NCBI GenBank assembly: GCA_030730365.1
Contig: JANQVJ010000036.1
Coordinates: forward strand, 1-64,000
Direction: 5' to 3'
Length of the DNA stretch: 64,000 bases
From: Verrucomicrobiales bacterium
GTDB lineage: Bacteria; Verrucomicrobiota; Verrucomicrobiia; Verrucomicrobiales; DEV007
Shown: one piece after another, positions 18,081 through 29,954 of the stretch
Position numbering within the stretch: the first letter of the stretch is position 1
Layout: every line of letters starts with the position of its first letter
Made by a program: the position numbers and the translations under genes
The notes under the pieces: model-generated
The model's input: the letters and a program-made list of their open reading frames with translations, nothing else
What the model was told of the DNA's origin: nothing
The model's database searches: none

Positions 18081-18974
18081 CTAACCGGGACGGGCCGGCC
18101 AGTGTGCGGGCACGACAAAGACGCGGGCGCTTTCCTGCGTCGCACCTTCATGCGCGAGACTGAGGAGGACAGGTCTGTCCGTCGTGCGCGAATCGGCGAA
18201 GTGCACCTGCAGTGTGCGGTGTAGCTCAGCGATGGGTTTGGCTGCCTCGGCGCCATCCGAGGACCATCCGCTCAGCCAGCGCGGCTTTGTCATGATGATC
18301 CCGCGACTATTGCGTGCCCACGGTTCCTCGACGAGGCGGGAGATCTCATCGGCACGTATCCAGATGCCGCGCCGGTGCGCCGGATTCATCGCGGCGGGGA
18401 GGAGGGCGGGCGGTTCCTCGCCGGGCCGGTAAAAGACAGTGCCTTTGACGAGGGCGTGGCTCGTCTCGATCTCCGGGAAATTGGCACGTCCGAGCGGGAG
18501 CTGGTGCGTGACGAGTCTGTCGCGTTTTTTTTCGAAGTTGTCCGTTGCGTTCGGGCCCGGAAAATGGCTCATGTCGGCTAGGGACGGGCCAGCCGGATGC
18601 GGATGGTGGAGGTAAAACTTCAGGGCGACCTCGAGATGGTGGCGGCTGCCCTGATGGGTGAAGAGAAAATCGAGCTCTCCCATGGTGCGTTTGCCTTCAC
18701 TCAGCAGGATTCCCTGCCCGATCGCGGTGACTCCCGGCGTCAGCTCGAGCCAACATCTCACGAGCCTCTCGACGTAGGCACCGACCCGGTGCGTCGAGGA
18801 CGCGTCGGACGACTCGCGCTGCGACACGACCGGTTCGGGAGAGAGCGGCACGAGGGGACAGGGCGGCGTCAGCTCCATCAGGTCGGGACCTTCGGCGAGC
18901 CAGAGCAGGTCACGCCACTCCTGCGCCGTGAGCGCTGAAATCATCGCCGCATCGAGAGACGAGGGCGACATCAC
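18081..18974 (-). CDS. DUF1853 family protein
   Basis: This 297-residue cytoplasmic protein of the DUF1853 family has unknown function. Visible conserved features are LGELDFLF-like MGELDFLFTHQGSRHHLEVALKF (a PD-(D/E)xK-type pattern of Asp, Glu-x-Lys) and the GPNATDNFEKKRDRL segment. The pattern suggests a nuclease-like fold, but this is inference. Its start overlaps the stop of the upstream TPR gene by 4 bases, so the two are co-translated. Confidence 0.8.
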   Translation of the reverse strand: MMSPSSLDAAMISALTAQEWRDLLWLAEGPDLMELTPPCPLVPLSPEPVVSQRESSDASSTHRVGAYVERLVRCWLELTPGVTAIGQGILLSEGKRTMGELDFLFTHQGSRHHLEVALKFYLHHPHPAGPSLADMSHFPGPNATDNFEKKRDRLVTHQLPLGRANFPEIETSHALVKGTVFYRPGEEPPALLPAAMNPAHRRGIWIRADEISRLVEEPWARNSRGIIMTKPRWLSGWSSDGAEAAKPIAELHRTLQVHFADSRTTDRPVLLSLAHEGATQESARVFVVPAHWPARPG

Positions 18975-20848
18975 TGCGGCAGCGTCTCTTTCGGGGCGTC
19001 GGCGGGAACAGGGGCGGGGCTCGCAGCAGGCGTTTCCTTTGGAGCGGGCGTGCCGTCTTTTGGGGCGGCTTCCGACCCGGCGGGAGGAAGTCGTTTGGCA
19101 GTGCCGTCACGGAACTCCTTGAGGCGGTTAGTAAACTCTTCTTTCCCGGGTTCGAGCGCGACGGCTTTCCCCATGTATTCGACCGCCTTTTGCTGATCGC
19201 CCAGCTGATAAAAAGCCTGGGCAATGTGATCGAAAATGACGGCGTCCACCTCCTCCAGGAGGCTCTCGGCGCGCAGAAGTTCATCGCGAGCCTCTTCGAA
19301 CTTGCCTTTTTTGAAGTAAAACCAGCCCAGGCTGTCGGCAATGGCCCCGCTCTCGGGCTGGAGATCGGCGGCGATCTTGATGAGCTCGCCGGCCTCGTCG
19401 ATGTTCATGTCGTTCTCGATCCACATGTAGCCGAGGTAGTTGTAGACGGTGGCGGTGAACTCGACGTTCTCACCATTCGGATCATTCCGGGTGATCAGCT
19501 CCAAGGTCTTGCGGAAGAGTCCCTCGGCTTCTTTGAAATTCCCGAGACGCTCATGCGCGGCAGCGTAGCGGAAGTAAAAACCCTCGTTGAGCAATTGCGG
19601 CTGGGCATCTTTGGAAAGGGCGATGGTGGCTTTGAACTGCTCGATGGACTCTTCCCATCGCTCGAGATTACCGAGGGAAAAGGTCAGGAGAAAGGGGAAG
19701 TCGGGCGACTCGGGGAAGAGGTAGGCGGCCTGGGTGAGAAACTTCACCGAGACTTCATGCTCCTTCGCCTCGATCATCATGCGACCGAGGGCCCCATACT
19801 CGGTGGCGCTGCCCTTGGTGATGGCGAGGGCGGACTGGAGATGCGGGATCGCTTCTTTGAATCGCTCGGTCCGCATGTAGATGCCGGCGATCTGCTTGTG
19901 CACATCGGCGTTCTGGGAGTCAATCCCGACGATCTCTTTGAGTGTCTCGAGCACTTTTTCCCCGTCGCCCTTGCCCCCGTAAGCGCGGGCGAGTTTTTCA
20001 CGGAGCTCGAGCCGGTCGGGCTCGGCAGCGATGATCTGCACGTAGGCGGCGATGGCGCGGTCGAACTGGCTCGTGGCGTGATAATAGTCGGCGACCTGCT
20101 CGGTGATGGAGTGATCGGTGCCGGCAAGGCCGAGGGCTTTAGCGTAGATCGCATTGACCACTTCCGCATCGGCCGGGGCGGCACCCTCTCGGATCGCCCA
20201 GACCTGAGCGGCGAGTCGGCCGAGCCGGAGCCAGTAGGTCGGATTGGAACTCTCCCGGGCAGCCGCCCCGTTGATGAGCTTCCGTGCGTCTTCGCGGCGG
20301 TCGGCAGAGAGGTAGAGCTTCACAAGGTGCTCGTAGACGGCGGGTTCGTCGGGAAATTGCGAGACGGCCTTTTCAATGACGTCGAAAGCCCGCTGACGGC
20401 CCGCCGGATCGTTCGCCTGGTAGGTGGCGAGAAATTCCGAGAGAGTGATGTGGGCGTAGGGCTGGTCGGGATTTTTGGCGAGGCTCTCCTCGAGCAGGGT
20501 GAGCGCCTCACCCTGATCGCCGGAGCGCGCGATAAGGTAGGCTGTTTTTCGGGCAAGGAAAAACTGATCGGGCTGATTCTCTAGCACCCGGGTGTAGGCC
20601 TCGATCGCCTCCTGATTGCGTCCGCGGGCCTCATAGCCGCGCCCGAGAGCATAATGGGCGAGAGCCTGGCTCTTCTTTTCCGCGTCTTCCGAGAGGATAA
20701 GGTCCTCGCCGGGCTCGAAAAACTCGTTTATATAAAGTTGAGCGAAGTCCTCAAGATTCCGACTCTCCTCGGCGCAAAGCGGACTGAGGAGCATCAACAG
20801 GGAGAAAAAGACCGGGGCGTACGCAACAATGCAGCGGTGAACCAACAT
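18971..20848 (-). CDS. Exported TPR-repeat protein
   Basis: This is a 625-residue protein if it starts at MLVHRC (20848), which has AAGGTGG at a good distance; a start 10 codons earlier is also possible. A signal peptide (FFSLLMLLSPLCA) is followed by many tetratricopeptide repeats, such as ALAHYALGRGYEARGRNQEA and ADVHKQIAGIYMRTERFKEA. The end is low-complexity and rich in Pro and Ala. It probably serves as a periplasmic or envelope-associated assembly scaffold; the partners are unknown. Confidence 0.85.
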   Translation of the reverse strand: MLVHRCIVAYAPVFFSLLMLLSPLCAEESRNLEDFAQLYINEFFEPGEDLILSEDAEKKSQALAHYALGRGYEARGRNQEAIEAYTRVLENQPDQFFLARKTAYLIARSGDQGEALTLLEESLAKNPDQPYAHITLSEFLATYQANDPAGRQRAFDVIEKAVSQFPDEPAVYEHLVKLYLSADRREDARKLINGAAARESSNPTYWLRLGRLAAQVWAIREGAAPADAEVVNAIYAKALGLAGTDHSITEQVADYYHATSQFDRAIAAYVQIIAAEPDRLELREKLARAYGGKGDGEKVLETLKEIVGIDSQNADVHKQIAGIYMRTERFKEAIPHLQSALAITKGSATEYGALGRMMIEAKEHEVSVKFLTQAAYLFPESPDFPFLLTFSLGNLERWEESIEQFKATIALSKDAQPQLLNEGFYFRYAAAHERLGNFKEAEGLFRKTLELITRNDPNGENVEFTATVYNYLGYMWIENDMNIDEAGELIKIAADLQPESGAIADSLGWFYFKKGKFEEARDELLRAESLLEEVDAVIFDHIAQAFYQLGDQQKAVEYMGKAVALEPGKEEFTNRLKEFRDGTAKRLPPAGSEAAPKDGTPAPKETPAASPAPVPADAPKETLPQ

Positions 20849-20895
20849 AATCGGACCACCTTGCTGCACTGCTTTCATATTGCCAAGATCAATGA

Positions 20896-21000
20896 TTAGC
20901 TCTTGTAACGCAAACGCTTCTTGTGGCGGTTAGCCTTCATGCGCTTACGTCGCTTGTGCTTATTGATCTTGGTCTTCCTTTTCTTTTTAAGGGAACCCAT
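20896..21000 (-). CDS. AURKAIP1/COX24-domain small basic protein
   Basis: This 34-residue, extremely basic protein begins [20 protein letters not shown] and continues [14 protein letters not shown]. It matches the pattern of the short bacterial AURKAIP1/COX24 family (related to the mitochondrial mS38 ribosomal protein), often found in Bacteroidota and PVC genomes. It is probably a small ribosome-associated protein. About half the residues are Lys or Arg. It lies in the gap between hisG and the TPR gene, on the same strand. Confidence 0.85.
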   Translation of the reverse strand: MGSLKKKRKTKINKHKRRKRMKANRHKKRLRYKS

Positions 21001-21070
21001 AATCAAAAATTCTATTCAGGTTTAGCCCGGCTTGAACCCCTGTTCGAACCGGACGGGTCGCGAGTATCGG

Positions 21071-21958
21071 TTACTCAATGACTTTATTCAAGGGGTATTC
21101 GATGATTCCTTCCGCACCCAGCTCTTTAAGCCGGGGAATCAATTCCCGAACCTGGAGCTCGGTGAGGACCACTTCGAGGGCGACCCAGCCGTCCGTGGCG
21201 AGGCGCGAGACGGTCGGCTTGCGCAGTGAAGGGAGCAAATTCAGAACCTCATCAAGAGATTCGTCATGCAGATTCAGCTTCAGTCCGACCATGTCCCGGG
21301 CGGTGAGCGCTCCCTTCAAAAGGACCGCGAGACGCTCGATCTTGGCGCGTTTCCAGGGATCTTCCCACGATTCCTTCTTCGCGATGAACTGCGGGTAGCT
21401 CTCCATGAGCACATCGACGATGCGGAGATTGTTCGCCCGCAGCGAGGAGCCTGTCTCGGTTATATCGACGATGGCATCGACGAGTTCGGGCACCTTAACC
21501 TCGGTCGCGCCCCAGCTGAATTCGACCTCGGCTTTGACGCCGTGTTTTTCGAGATATTTTTCCACGATGCCGATGGCCTCGGCCGCGATGCGCTTGCCTT
21601 CGAGGTCATAGACCGACTGGATGGGGGAGTCGTTCGGCACGACGAGGACCCAGCGGGTCGGGTTCGAAGTGGCGCGGCTGTATTTCAAATCACAGACGAC
21701 ATGAACGTCGGCGCCGTTCTCGGCGATCCAGTCCATTCCCGTGATCCCGCAGTCGAGGAAGCCGTGATCGACATAGCGACCGATTTCCTGAGCGCGGATG
21801 AGGCGGACCTGGAGCTCCGGATCGTCGATGGTGGGACGGTAAGAGCGATCGGCGCCGTGGATATGGTAACCGGCCTTCTCAAAAAGATTCAGCGTGGGCT
21901 CGAAGAGGCTCCCTTTCGGCAAACCTATCTTGAGGAAGTTGTCTGGTGTATCAGCCAT
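21071..21958 (-). CDS. hisG: ATP phosphoribosyltransferase, long form
   Basis: This enzyme catalyses the first step of histidine biosynthesis, joining ATP and PRPP. At 295 residues it is the long HisG form with a C-terminal regulatory ACT-like domain (residues about 220-295), so it does not need HisZ. Motifs include [11 protein letters not shown] near the start, [10 protein letters not shown], and the PRPP-binding region [18 protein letters not shown]. The stop is followed by the small basic protein gene. Confidence 0.95.
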   Translation of the reverse strand: MADTPDNFLKIGLPKGSLFEPTLNLFEKAGYHIHGADRSYRPTIDDPELQVRLIRAQEIGRYVDHGFLDCGITGMDWIAENGADVHVVCDLKYSRATSNPTRWVLVVPNDSPIQSVYDLEGKRIAAEAIGIVEKYLEKHGVKAEVEFSWGATEVKVPELVDAIVDITETGSSLRANNLRIVDVLMESYPQFIAKKESWEDPWKRAKIERLAVLLKGALTARDMVGLKLNLHDESLDEVLNLLPSLRKPTVSRLATDGWVALEVVLTELQVRELIPRLKELGAEGIIEYPLNKVIE

Positions 21959-22086
21959 GGTGGGGCCTATATTGCGCCGAAAAGGGCGTCTGTCATGTCA
22001 GTTTTTCACCGAGCCGCTTTCCAATGACCGCTTGATTAGGGACTCAAATGCGCCAAGTATTGCCCCCAAAGGAACCTAGAAATACC

Positions 22087-24078
22087 ATGAGCGCCCTCAA
22101 TAAAGAAGCCCTTTCCCAAGCCGCCAACGAAGCCCGCGGCCTCGCCATCGACGCCGTCCACGCATGCAGCTCCGGCCACCTCGGCCTGCCTCTGGGCGCT
22201 GCCGAAATCGGAGCGGTCCTCTTCGGGAGCGACCTCCGCTACCTCCCCGAACAGCCGAAATGGCTCAATCGTGATCGTTTTATCCTCTCCGCCGGTCACG
22301 GCAGCATGTTCCTCTACGGGTGGCTTCACCTCGCGGGATATGATCTCCCGCTCGGGGAAGTAAAGAACTTCCGCCAACTCCACAGCAAGACTCCCGGCCA
22401 CCCCGAGTTCCACGAGACCGACGGGGTTGAGGCCACGACCGGTCCGCTCGGCCAGGGCGTCGGTAACGCGGTCGGCTACGCCATGTCAGCAAAGATGGCG
22501 GCGAAAAAATACAACACCGCCGAGCACACTCTTTTCGACCAGACGATCTTCTGTCTCGCCGGTGACGGCTGTCTGCAGGAAGGCGTCGCCAGCGAAGCGA
22601 TCGCTTTTGCCGGCCACACGGGACTGGATAATCTCGTCCTGATCTATGATTCCAACGACGTCACCCTCGACGCCATGGCCGAGGTGACGCAGAGCTACGA
22701 CGCCTGCAAACGCTTCGAAGCCTTCGGGTGGGACACTATCCAGGTCGACGGTCACGATCTCGACGCCCTCCACGCCGCCATCACCGCTGCGAAAAGCAAT
22801 CGCAACGGCAAACCCAAGCTGATCGAGGCCAAAACGATCATCGGCAAGGGCATCGCCGAAGTCGCCGGAACCGCTGCCGGGCATGGCGAAGGCGGGGCCA
22901 AGTTCTCCGAAGCCGCGAGAAAAGGTCTCGGACTTCCAGAAGAGCATTTCTTTGTCTCCGACGCGACGAAGTCTTATTTCTCCGCCCATCACGCGGAGCT
23001 TGCCGCCGCCTACGGCGAATGGGAAAAGACCTTCAGCGCGTGGAAGTCGGCCAACCCGGCCCTCGCGAAGCAGCTCGATGACGCCGTCACCGGCACCCTC
23101 CCTGAGAACCTTCTCGATCTCATCCCCGAGTTCCCCGCTGATTACAAAAACGCCACTCGCGCCGCCGGGGGCGATGTCATCCAGGCCATCGCGGCTGCGG
23201 TGCCGAACTTCATCACCGGCAGTGCCGACCTTTTCGGATCAACGAAAAATTACCTCAAGGGCGGCGGCGACTTCGGCCGTAAAGACCCCGGCGGCCGCAA
23301 TGTCTGGTATGGCATCCGCGAGCATGCCATGGGAGCGATCTGCAACGGCGTGGCCTACGACGGTCTCTTCCGCGTCACCGGCGCGACCTTCGCGGTCTTC
23401 GCCGACTACCTGCGCCCCTCCATTCGCCTCGCCGGTCTGGCCGGTCTCCCCGTCGGTTATATTCTCACCCACGACTCCGTCGGCGTCGGTGAAGACGGTC
23501 CCACTCACCAGCCCGTCGAAACCGTAAGCGGTCTTCGCGTCATTCCCAATCTCGACGTGATGCGTCCGGCCGACCCCGAAGAAACCGCCGGTGCCTTCGC
23601 CGCGATGCTCGAGCGCAAGGACGGACCGACCGCCCTTTTCCTCACCCGTCAGAATGTCGCGACTCTCAGCAGCGTCCCCGCAAAGCTACGCCGCGAAGGC
23701 GTCTTCCACGGGGGCTACATCGTGAAGAAAGAGACTGGTCCCCTCACGACCATCCTCCTCGGAACAGGCAGTGAGCTGCAGCACGCGGTCAAGGCCGCCG
23801 AAGAGCTTGGCGACGGCGTTCGGGTCGTCTCAATGCCCTGTCTCGAGCGCTTCGACCGCCAGTCAGCCGAGTATCGCGAATCCGTCCTCCCCGCCGCGTG
23901 CACGAAACGAGTCGCGATCGAAGCCGGAGTGAGCGGGCTCTGGTGGAAGTATGTCGGCACCGCCGGCGACGTCGTCGGGATCGACCGCTTCGGCATCAGC
24001 GCCCCCGGTGACACCGTCATGGCCGAGCTCGGAATGAATCCGGAGACGCTCGTTAAAGCGGTGAAGGCTCTCGGCTGA
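22087..24078 (+). CDS. tkt: Transketolase
   Basis: This thiamine-diphosphate enzyme of the pentose phosphate pathway transfers two-carbon ketol units. With start MSALNKEA (22087) it has 663 residues, the usual length. The ThDP motif is [22 protein letters not shown]. Other conserved parts are [45 protein letters not shown] and [17 protein letters not shown]. It is monocistronic, ending in a strong terminator. Confidence 0.96.
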   Translation: MSALNKEALSQAANEARGLAIDAVHACSSGHLGLPLGAAEIGAVLFGSDLRYLPEQPKWLNRDRFILSAGHGSMFLYGWLHLAGYDLPLGEVKNFRQLHSKTPGHPEFHETDGVEATTGPLGQGVGNAVGYAMSAKMAAKKYNTAEHTLFDQTIFCLAGDGCLQEGVASEAIAFAGHTGLDNLVLIYDSNDVTLDAMAEVTQSYDACKRFEAFGWDTIQVDGHDLDALHAAITAAKSNRNGKPKLIEAKTIIGKGIAEVAGTAAGHGEGGAKFSEAARKGLGLPEEHFFVSDATKSYFSAHHAELAAAYGEWEKTFSAWKSANPALAKQLDDAVTGTLPENLLDLIPEFPADYKNATRAAGGDVIQAIAAAVPNFITGSADLFGSTKNYLKGGGDFGRKDPGGRNVWYGIREHAMGAICNGVAYDGLFRVTGATFAVFADYLRPSIRLAGLAGLPVGYILTHDSVGVGEDGPTHQPVETVSGLRVIPNLDVMRPADPEETAGAFAAMLERKDGPTALFLTRQNVATLSSVPAKLRREGVFHGGYIVKKETGPLTTILLGTGSELQHAVKAAEELGDGVRVVSMPCLERFDRQSAEYRESVLPAACTKRVAIEAGVSGLWWKYVGTAGDVVGIDRFGISAPGDTVMAELGMNPETLVKAVKALG

Positions 24079-24108
24079 GTTGCGATTTTCGAAAGACCGA
24101 TTTAGGGC

Positions 24109-24141
24109 AGGCCCCCGCCGAAAGGCCGGGGCCTTTGCTCT
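24109..24141 (+). terminator. Rho-independent terminator of tkt
   Basis: AGGCCCCC and GGGGCCT flank CGCCGAAAGGCC, followed by TTTGCTCT. The stem is strong and lies about 30 bases after the tkt stop. Confidence 0.75.
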
Positions 24142-24342
24142 ACCCGGAAGAGCCGCATTTCTGCCCAAATGCAGAGAGGGAGGATGTCACCTCCACTGCC
24201 GAAAAACCGTTTTCGCGGGAAAATGAGGCCGTGACGGTCGGTTTCGAACGTCTTCCCCCCTCTCCGGTCAAGAAAAGGGCCCGTCCCTCTTCGAGGAGTA
24301 TTCTTTTGTGGAAATCGTAATAGGTCTAATTTATACTGAAAT

Positions 24343-25077
24343 ATGAAATATTTTCTCGTTTCCCTCCTCTGCCTCTTCGGGGTCAAGGGTTTTGCTAACG
24401 CCTTTGAGCTACCGGCCGAGTCTTCCCAGATCATTGTGGGCACGGCGGACGGATGGAATGCGACCCACGTCACTCTCACCATCCACGAACGCACGCAGAG
24501 CGGACCCTGGAAAGCGGTCGGGCCGAGCTGGACGGGACGCCTCGGCAAAAATGGTCTTGTCTGGGGACGCGGACTGCACCCTGTCCCCGCCGGAACAAAA
24601 ATGAAAGTCGAGGGCGACCGCCGCGCCCCGGCCGGAGTCTTCGACCTCGGCGGCGCCTGGGGCTACGCCCCCTCCATTCAGAAAGCGCCTTCACTCAGCT
24701 ACGTTCAGGTCACGACACGCGATCTTTGGTTCGAGGACGTGAACTCGCCGCTCTACAATCAGTATCTCCGCATCAACCACGAGCCACGCACGGCCGAGGA
24801 GAAAAAAGCGCAGATGAAGCAGGGCGACCACGCCCATTCCCTGAAGCTCTTCATCGCGCACAATGCCTACCCGCGCATTCAGCCCGGGGCCGGCTCCTCG
24901 ATCTTTTTCCACATCTGGCGCAACGGCGGCAACGCCACCACCTTCGGCTGTACGACGATGTCCGAAGAGAATCTGAAGCGACTCATTGCCACGATCGATC
25001 CCACACGCCGCCCCGTCTACGTCCTGCTGCCAAAGGTCGAGTATGAGCAGTATCGCGCCGCCTGGAAGCTGCCGTGA
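24343..25077 (+). CDS. L,D-transpeptidase (YkuD) family protein
   Basis: This 244-residue secreted protein has a signal peptide (MKYFLVSLLCLFGVKGFANA) and a YkuD-type catalytic domain. The signature is FFHIWRNGGNATTFGCTTMS, giving the His and catalytic Cys. RAPAGVFDLGGAWGYAP is the typical upstream strand. It probably crosslinks or remodels peptidoglycan or attaches proteins to it. A TATACT-like -10 element lies close before the start codon, and the spacer to any -35 is non-standard. Confidence 0.85.
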   Translation: MKYFLVSLLCLFGVKGFANAFELPAESSQIIVGTADGWNATHVTLTIHERTQSGPWKAVGPSWTGRLGKNGLVWGRGLHPVPAGTKMKVEGDRRAPAGVFDLGGAWGYAPSIQKAPSLSYVQVTTRDLWFEDVNSPLYNQYLRINHEPRTAEEKKAQMKQGDHAHSLKLFIAHNAYPRIQPGAGSSIFFHIWRNGGNATTFGCTTMSEENLKRLIATIDPTRRPVYVLLPKVEYEQYRAAWKLP

Positions 25078-25087
25078 GACTGCCGAT

Positions 25088-26014
25088 TCAAACCGTGCAG
25101 ATCCCGACGGCCTGCTTCAGCGAAGCAATCTTGTCCTCGCGCTGCGGGATGAACTCCTGCGCGACCCAGCCGGTGAAGCCGGTCTCGACGATGGCACGCA
25201 TGATCGCGGGGTAGTAGAGCTCCTGCGTCTCGTCGATCTCGGCGCGACCGGGCACTCCACCGGTATGGTAGTGGCTGAAATACTGGTGACGGTCCTTGAT
25301 CGTCGCGATGATGTCGCCCTCCATGATCTGCATGTGGTAGATATCGTAGAGCAACTTGAACCGCTCGGACCCGACCTTGTCACAGAGGGCAGCCCCCCAC
25401 GAGGAGAGGTCGCACATGTAGTCGGCGTGGTTCACCTTGGAATTGAGCAGTTCCATTGTAAGCGTGACGCCGAGTTTTTCGCAGAGCGGCATCAGCTTCT
25501 TCAGCCCGACCGCGCAGTTCTCGAGGCCCTGTTCGTCGTCGAGTCCGTCGCGATTACCTGAAAAGCAGATCACATTATTGAATCCCGCCGCCGCGCTTTC
25601 CTTGAGGAGCGGTTCGTAAATCGCGACAAGCGTGTCGTGATGCTCGAGCCGGTTGAAGGCGTGCGGGATGGAACCGATCTTCTTTTTGACCCCGCCGATC
25701 TCGACCTCGGCCGAGGGGAAGCTGACCATGGGGCAGTGCATCTCGTGCTTCTTCATCGTCGCGAAATCCGCCGGATCGAGCAGGTCGATGGCGTGGAGGC
25801 CGAACGGTTTCCCCGCTGTGCAGAGATCGTCGAGGGAGATACCCTTGTAACACCACTTGCAGGCCGAGTGATTGATCTTTCCGCTGACACCGGCTTTGGC
25901 GGCAGCTTCTTCAGCTAGGGCAAAACGCTCATTCATTGATGCCGCTACCGCAGCTACCGAGGCAGTGCAACCAGTCACGAAAGAACGACGCGAAAAAGGG
26001 GCGGGAGTTTTCAT
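25088..26014 (-). CDS. Tat-exported xylose isomerase-like TIM-barrel protein (hydroxypyruvate isomerase-like)
   Basis: This 308-residue protein has a twin-arginine signal (FSRRSFVTGCTASVAAVAAS). The barrel follows the AP-endonuclease-2/hydroxypyruvate isomerase pattern: GLHAIDLLDP, VICFSGNRDGLDDEQGLEN, TLTMELLNSKVNH, KLLYDIYHMQIMEGD, HYHTGGVPGR and WVAQEFIPQ. The Glu, Asp, His and Glu metal or acid-base residues are present. Such exported isomerase-like proteins are numerous in PVC bacteria and the substrates are mostly unknown. It converges with the L,D-transpeptidase gene. Confidence 0.85.
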   Translation of the reverse strand: MKTPAPFSRRSFVTGCTASVAAVAASMNERFALAEEAAAKAGVSGKINHSACKWCYKGISLDDLCTAGKPFGLHAIDLLDPADFATMKKHEMHCPMVSFPSAEVEIGGVKKKIGSIPHAFNRLEHHDTLVAIYEPLLKESAAAGFNNVICFSGNRDGLDDEQGLENCAVGLKKLMPLCEKLGVTLTMELLNSKVNHADYMCDLSSWGAALCDKVGSERFKLLYDIYHMQIMEGDIIATIKDRHQYFSHYHTGGVPGRAEIDETQELYYPAIMRAIVETGFTGWVAQEFIPQREDKIASLKQAVGICTV

Positions 26015-26079
26015 GCCGGGAAGTTACCCGCCCGGCCATATTCCGACAGCAAAAGAAAATCCCGAAATCGCGGCGGGTT

Positions 26080-26096
26080 TGACAGGGTTAAGTCAC
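26080..26096. repeat. 17-base dispersed repeat, copy B
   Basis: This is identical to 9201-9217. Here it is the left arm of a larger hairpin, TGACAGGG...CCCTGTCA, in the spacer after dtd, so it may belong to a transcription-end structure. Confidence 0.5.
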
Positions 26097-26125
26097 CGAC
26101 CTGCCCCTGTCAGGTCGGGCGCTCT

Positions 26126-26578
26126 TCACTCGCGGTTTCGCGAATCGAGCCAAATCGTGACAGGGCCATCGTTGATAAGGCCGACCTGCATCATCGCGCC
26201 GAACTCACCGCTCCCGACCGGCTTTCCGAGACCGGCGGCAAAGGCGGCGAGGAATTGCTCGTAGAGGGGTATGGCCCGCTCGGGCCGGGCCGCCCGTTCG
26301 AAGCTGGGGCGGGTGCCCTTTTTGACCCGGGCGTGAAGGGTGAACTGACTCACGATGAGCGCCTCGCCGCCCACGTCGAGGAGGGAGAGGTTCATCTTTC
26401 CATCGGGGTCTTCGAAGATACGCAGAGAGAGGACCTTGCCGACGAGCCATTCGATGTCAGCGGTTTCGTCCTCGCGCTCGATTCCGAGTAGGATGAGCAT
26501 CCCGCGACCGATGCGGCTTTTTTCTTGGTCCGCAATCGTGACGGAGGCTTCGCTGACGCGCTGGAGGAGTAGTCTCAT
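26126..26578 (-). CDS. dtd: D-aminoacyl-tRNA deacylase
   Basis: This 150-residue enzyme hydrolyses D-aminoacyl-tRNA (and Gly-tRNA-Ala), protecting translation. It begins [13 protein letters not shown] and has the two active-site signatures VSQFTLHA (around residue 80) and [13 protein letters not shown] (around 135, the GP motif). Length and order are canonical. It is transcribed divergently from rseP. Confidence 0.96.
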   Translation of the reverse strand: MRLLLQRVSEASVTIADQEKSRIGRGMLILLGIEREDETADIEWLVGKVLSLRIFEDPDGKMNLSLLDVGGEALIVSQFTLHARVKKGTRPSFERAARPERAIPLYEQFLAAFAAGLGKPVGSGEFGAMMQVGLINDGPVTIWLDSRNRE

Positions 26579-26693
26579 GTGACAGGCTTGTTGCGTATAA
26601 AGATCGTATTTTCTAGACTTTGCGCCTTTCGAGAGAAGGTGATAGATTCCCTCCTCCCGCTCAGAACGTAATCCCTTCGTTTAACCAATCTAC

Positions 26694-28154
26694 ATGGAAG
26701 TCCTGATTTCAATCCTCCGCTTCATCGGCGTCCTTTTCCTCGTTATCATGATGTTTAACATTATGATCGTCGTCCACGAGTGGGGGCACTTCCTCGCCGG
26801 TCGCTGGCGCGGGCTCCATATCGACCGTTTCCAAATCTGGTTCGGCAAGCCGATCTGGAAAAAGACTTACAACGGCGTGCAGTATGGGCTCGGGTCGATT
26901 CCGGCGGGCGGCTTCGTCTCGCTGCCTCAGATGGCCCCGATGGAGAGCATCGAGGGCAAGGTGGACGGAGAGACGCCGAAGAAGCAGCTCCCTCCCATCA
27001 CCCCGCTCGACAAGATCATCGTCGCTTTTGCCGGTCCGCTCTTCAGCTTTCTCCTGGCGGTAGTCTTTGCGGTGATCGTCTGGGTCGTGAAGAAACCCGT
27101 CACGGAATCGGTCGGCACCACGACGATCGGTCATGTCGAGGCCGAGTCGCCCGCGGAACGAGCCGGACTCAAGCCCGGAGATCTTATCACCTTTGTCGAC
27201 GGGCAGAAAGTGGAGCGCTTTCAGGGGATGGAGAGTTCCATCATGTGGACCATCATCTCTAGCACCAATCAGAACATCGAGGTCGACTTTGTCAGACCGG
27301 ATGCCGGCGAGATGTCCGTCATTGTGGAGCGCCCCGCCGAAGCTACCCCGAAAAAAGTCGAGGGCTCCTGGTTCAGACAGGCCTGGAACTATGTTAGTGC
27401 GCGTCCTGCTCTGCGCACGATCGGCATTTACCCGCAGATCTCTCCGGTGGTAGGTAGGGTAATGGATAACAGTCCTGCGAAAATCGCAGGCCTGCACACC
27501 GGCGATATCATTAAAACGATCGACGGGACCGGGGTTGTCTCGACCGGTGATGTCAGGAACTTCAACTGGGAAGTCGGGAAAACTTTTCCTCTGACCTATC
27601 TGCGCAAAGATAAGATTTACGAAACTGAAATCACTCCCCGTGTCCCTGAAGTAGGGGGGACAAAAGCGCTCATCGGAGTGGAATGGGACATGGACGGGAT
27701 CCGTACTCTGGTGCGTGAGAACCCCGTGACCCAAGTGCTGAACAGTGTGAAGTCGATCGTAAAAACCCTCCAGGCGGTCTTCTCCCCCAAGTCGGACGTG
27801 AAGGCGGGCCACCTCAGCGGTCCCGTCGGCATCATGGGTCTCTATTACGATCTTTTTCAGCACACCGACGGATGGCGTCTCGCTCTCTGGTTCAGCGTGC
27901 TGCTCAATGTGAACCTAGCCATTCTGAATCTGATGCCTTTCCCCGTCCTCGATGGCGGACACATCGTGATGTCGACCGTCGAGTGGGTGAGCCGCCGTCC
28001 GATTCCTTTCAAATTCCTCGAAATTGTGCAGACGGCCTTTGTTCTTCTGCTCCTCGGCTTCATGGCCTTCGTCACTCTGAAAGATGTCGGAGACCGTATT
28101 CCCAACGGGGATCCAATTGCCGAGACCGCAAAGTTCCTGCCGCTCGAGAAGTAA
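26694..28154 (+). CDS. rseP: RseP-like site-2 metalloprotease
   Basis: This 486-residue inner-membrane zinc protease acts in regulated intramembrane proteolysis. The zinc motif VVHEWGHFLAGR lies in the first membrane helix, two PDZ domains follow (around VEAESPAERAGLKPGDLI and VMDNSPAKIAGLHTGDII), and the third Zn ligand is in NLMPFPVLDGGHIV. Four membrane segments are visible. ispG starts 5 bases after its stop, so the two form an operon, a frequent arrangement with isoprenoid genes. Confidence 0.92.
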   Translation: MEVLISILRFIGVLFLVIMMFNIMIVVHEWGHFLAGRWRGLHIDRFQIWFGKPIWKKTYNGVQYGLGSIPAGGFVSLPQMAPMESIEGKVDGETPKKQLPPITPLDKIIVAFAGPLFSFLLAVVFAVIVWVVKKPVTESVGTTTIGHVEAESPAERAGLKPGDLITFVDGQKVERFQGMESSIMWTIISSTNQNIEVDFVRPDAGEMSVIVERPAEATPKKVEGSWFRQAWNYVSARPALRTIGIYPQISPVVGRVMDNSPAKIAGLHTGDIIKTIDGTGVVSTGDVRNFNWEVGKTFPLTYLRKDKIYETEITPRVPEVGGTKALIGVEWDMDGIRTLVRENPVTQVLNSVKSIVKTLQAVFSPKSDVKAGHLSGPVGIMGLYYDLFQHTDGWRLALWFSVLLNVNLAILNLMPFPVLDGGHIVMSTVEWVSRRPIPFKFLEIVQTAFVLLLLGFMAFVTLKDVGDRIPNGDPIAETAKFLPLEK

Positions 28155-28159
28155 TCTCC

Positions 28160-29950
<1,791 letters not shown>

Positions 29951-29954
29951 ATCC

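Noticed and set aside
21001-21070. tRNA-like GTTCGAACC segment
   Set aside because: A T-arm-like word is present, but no acceptor stem, D-arm or anticodon arm can be drawn around it.
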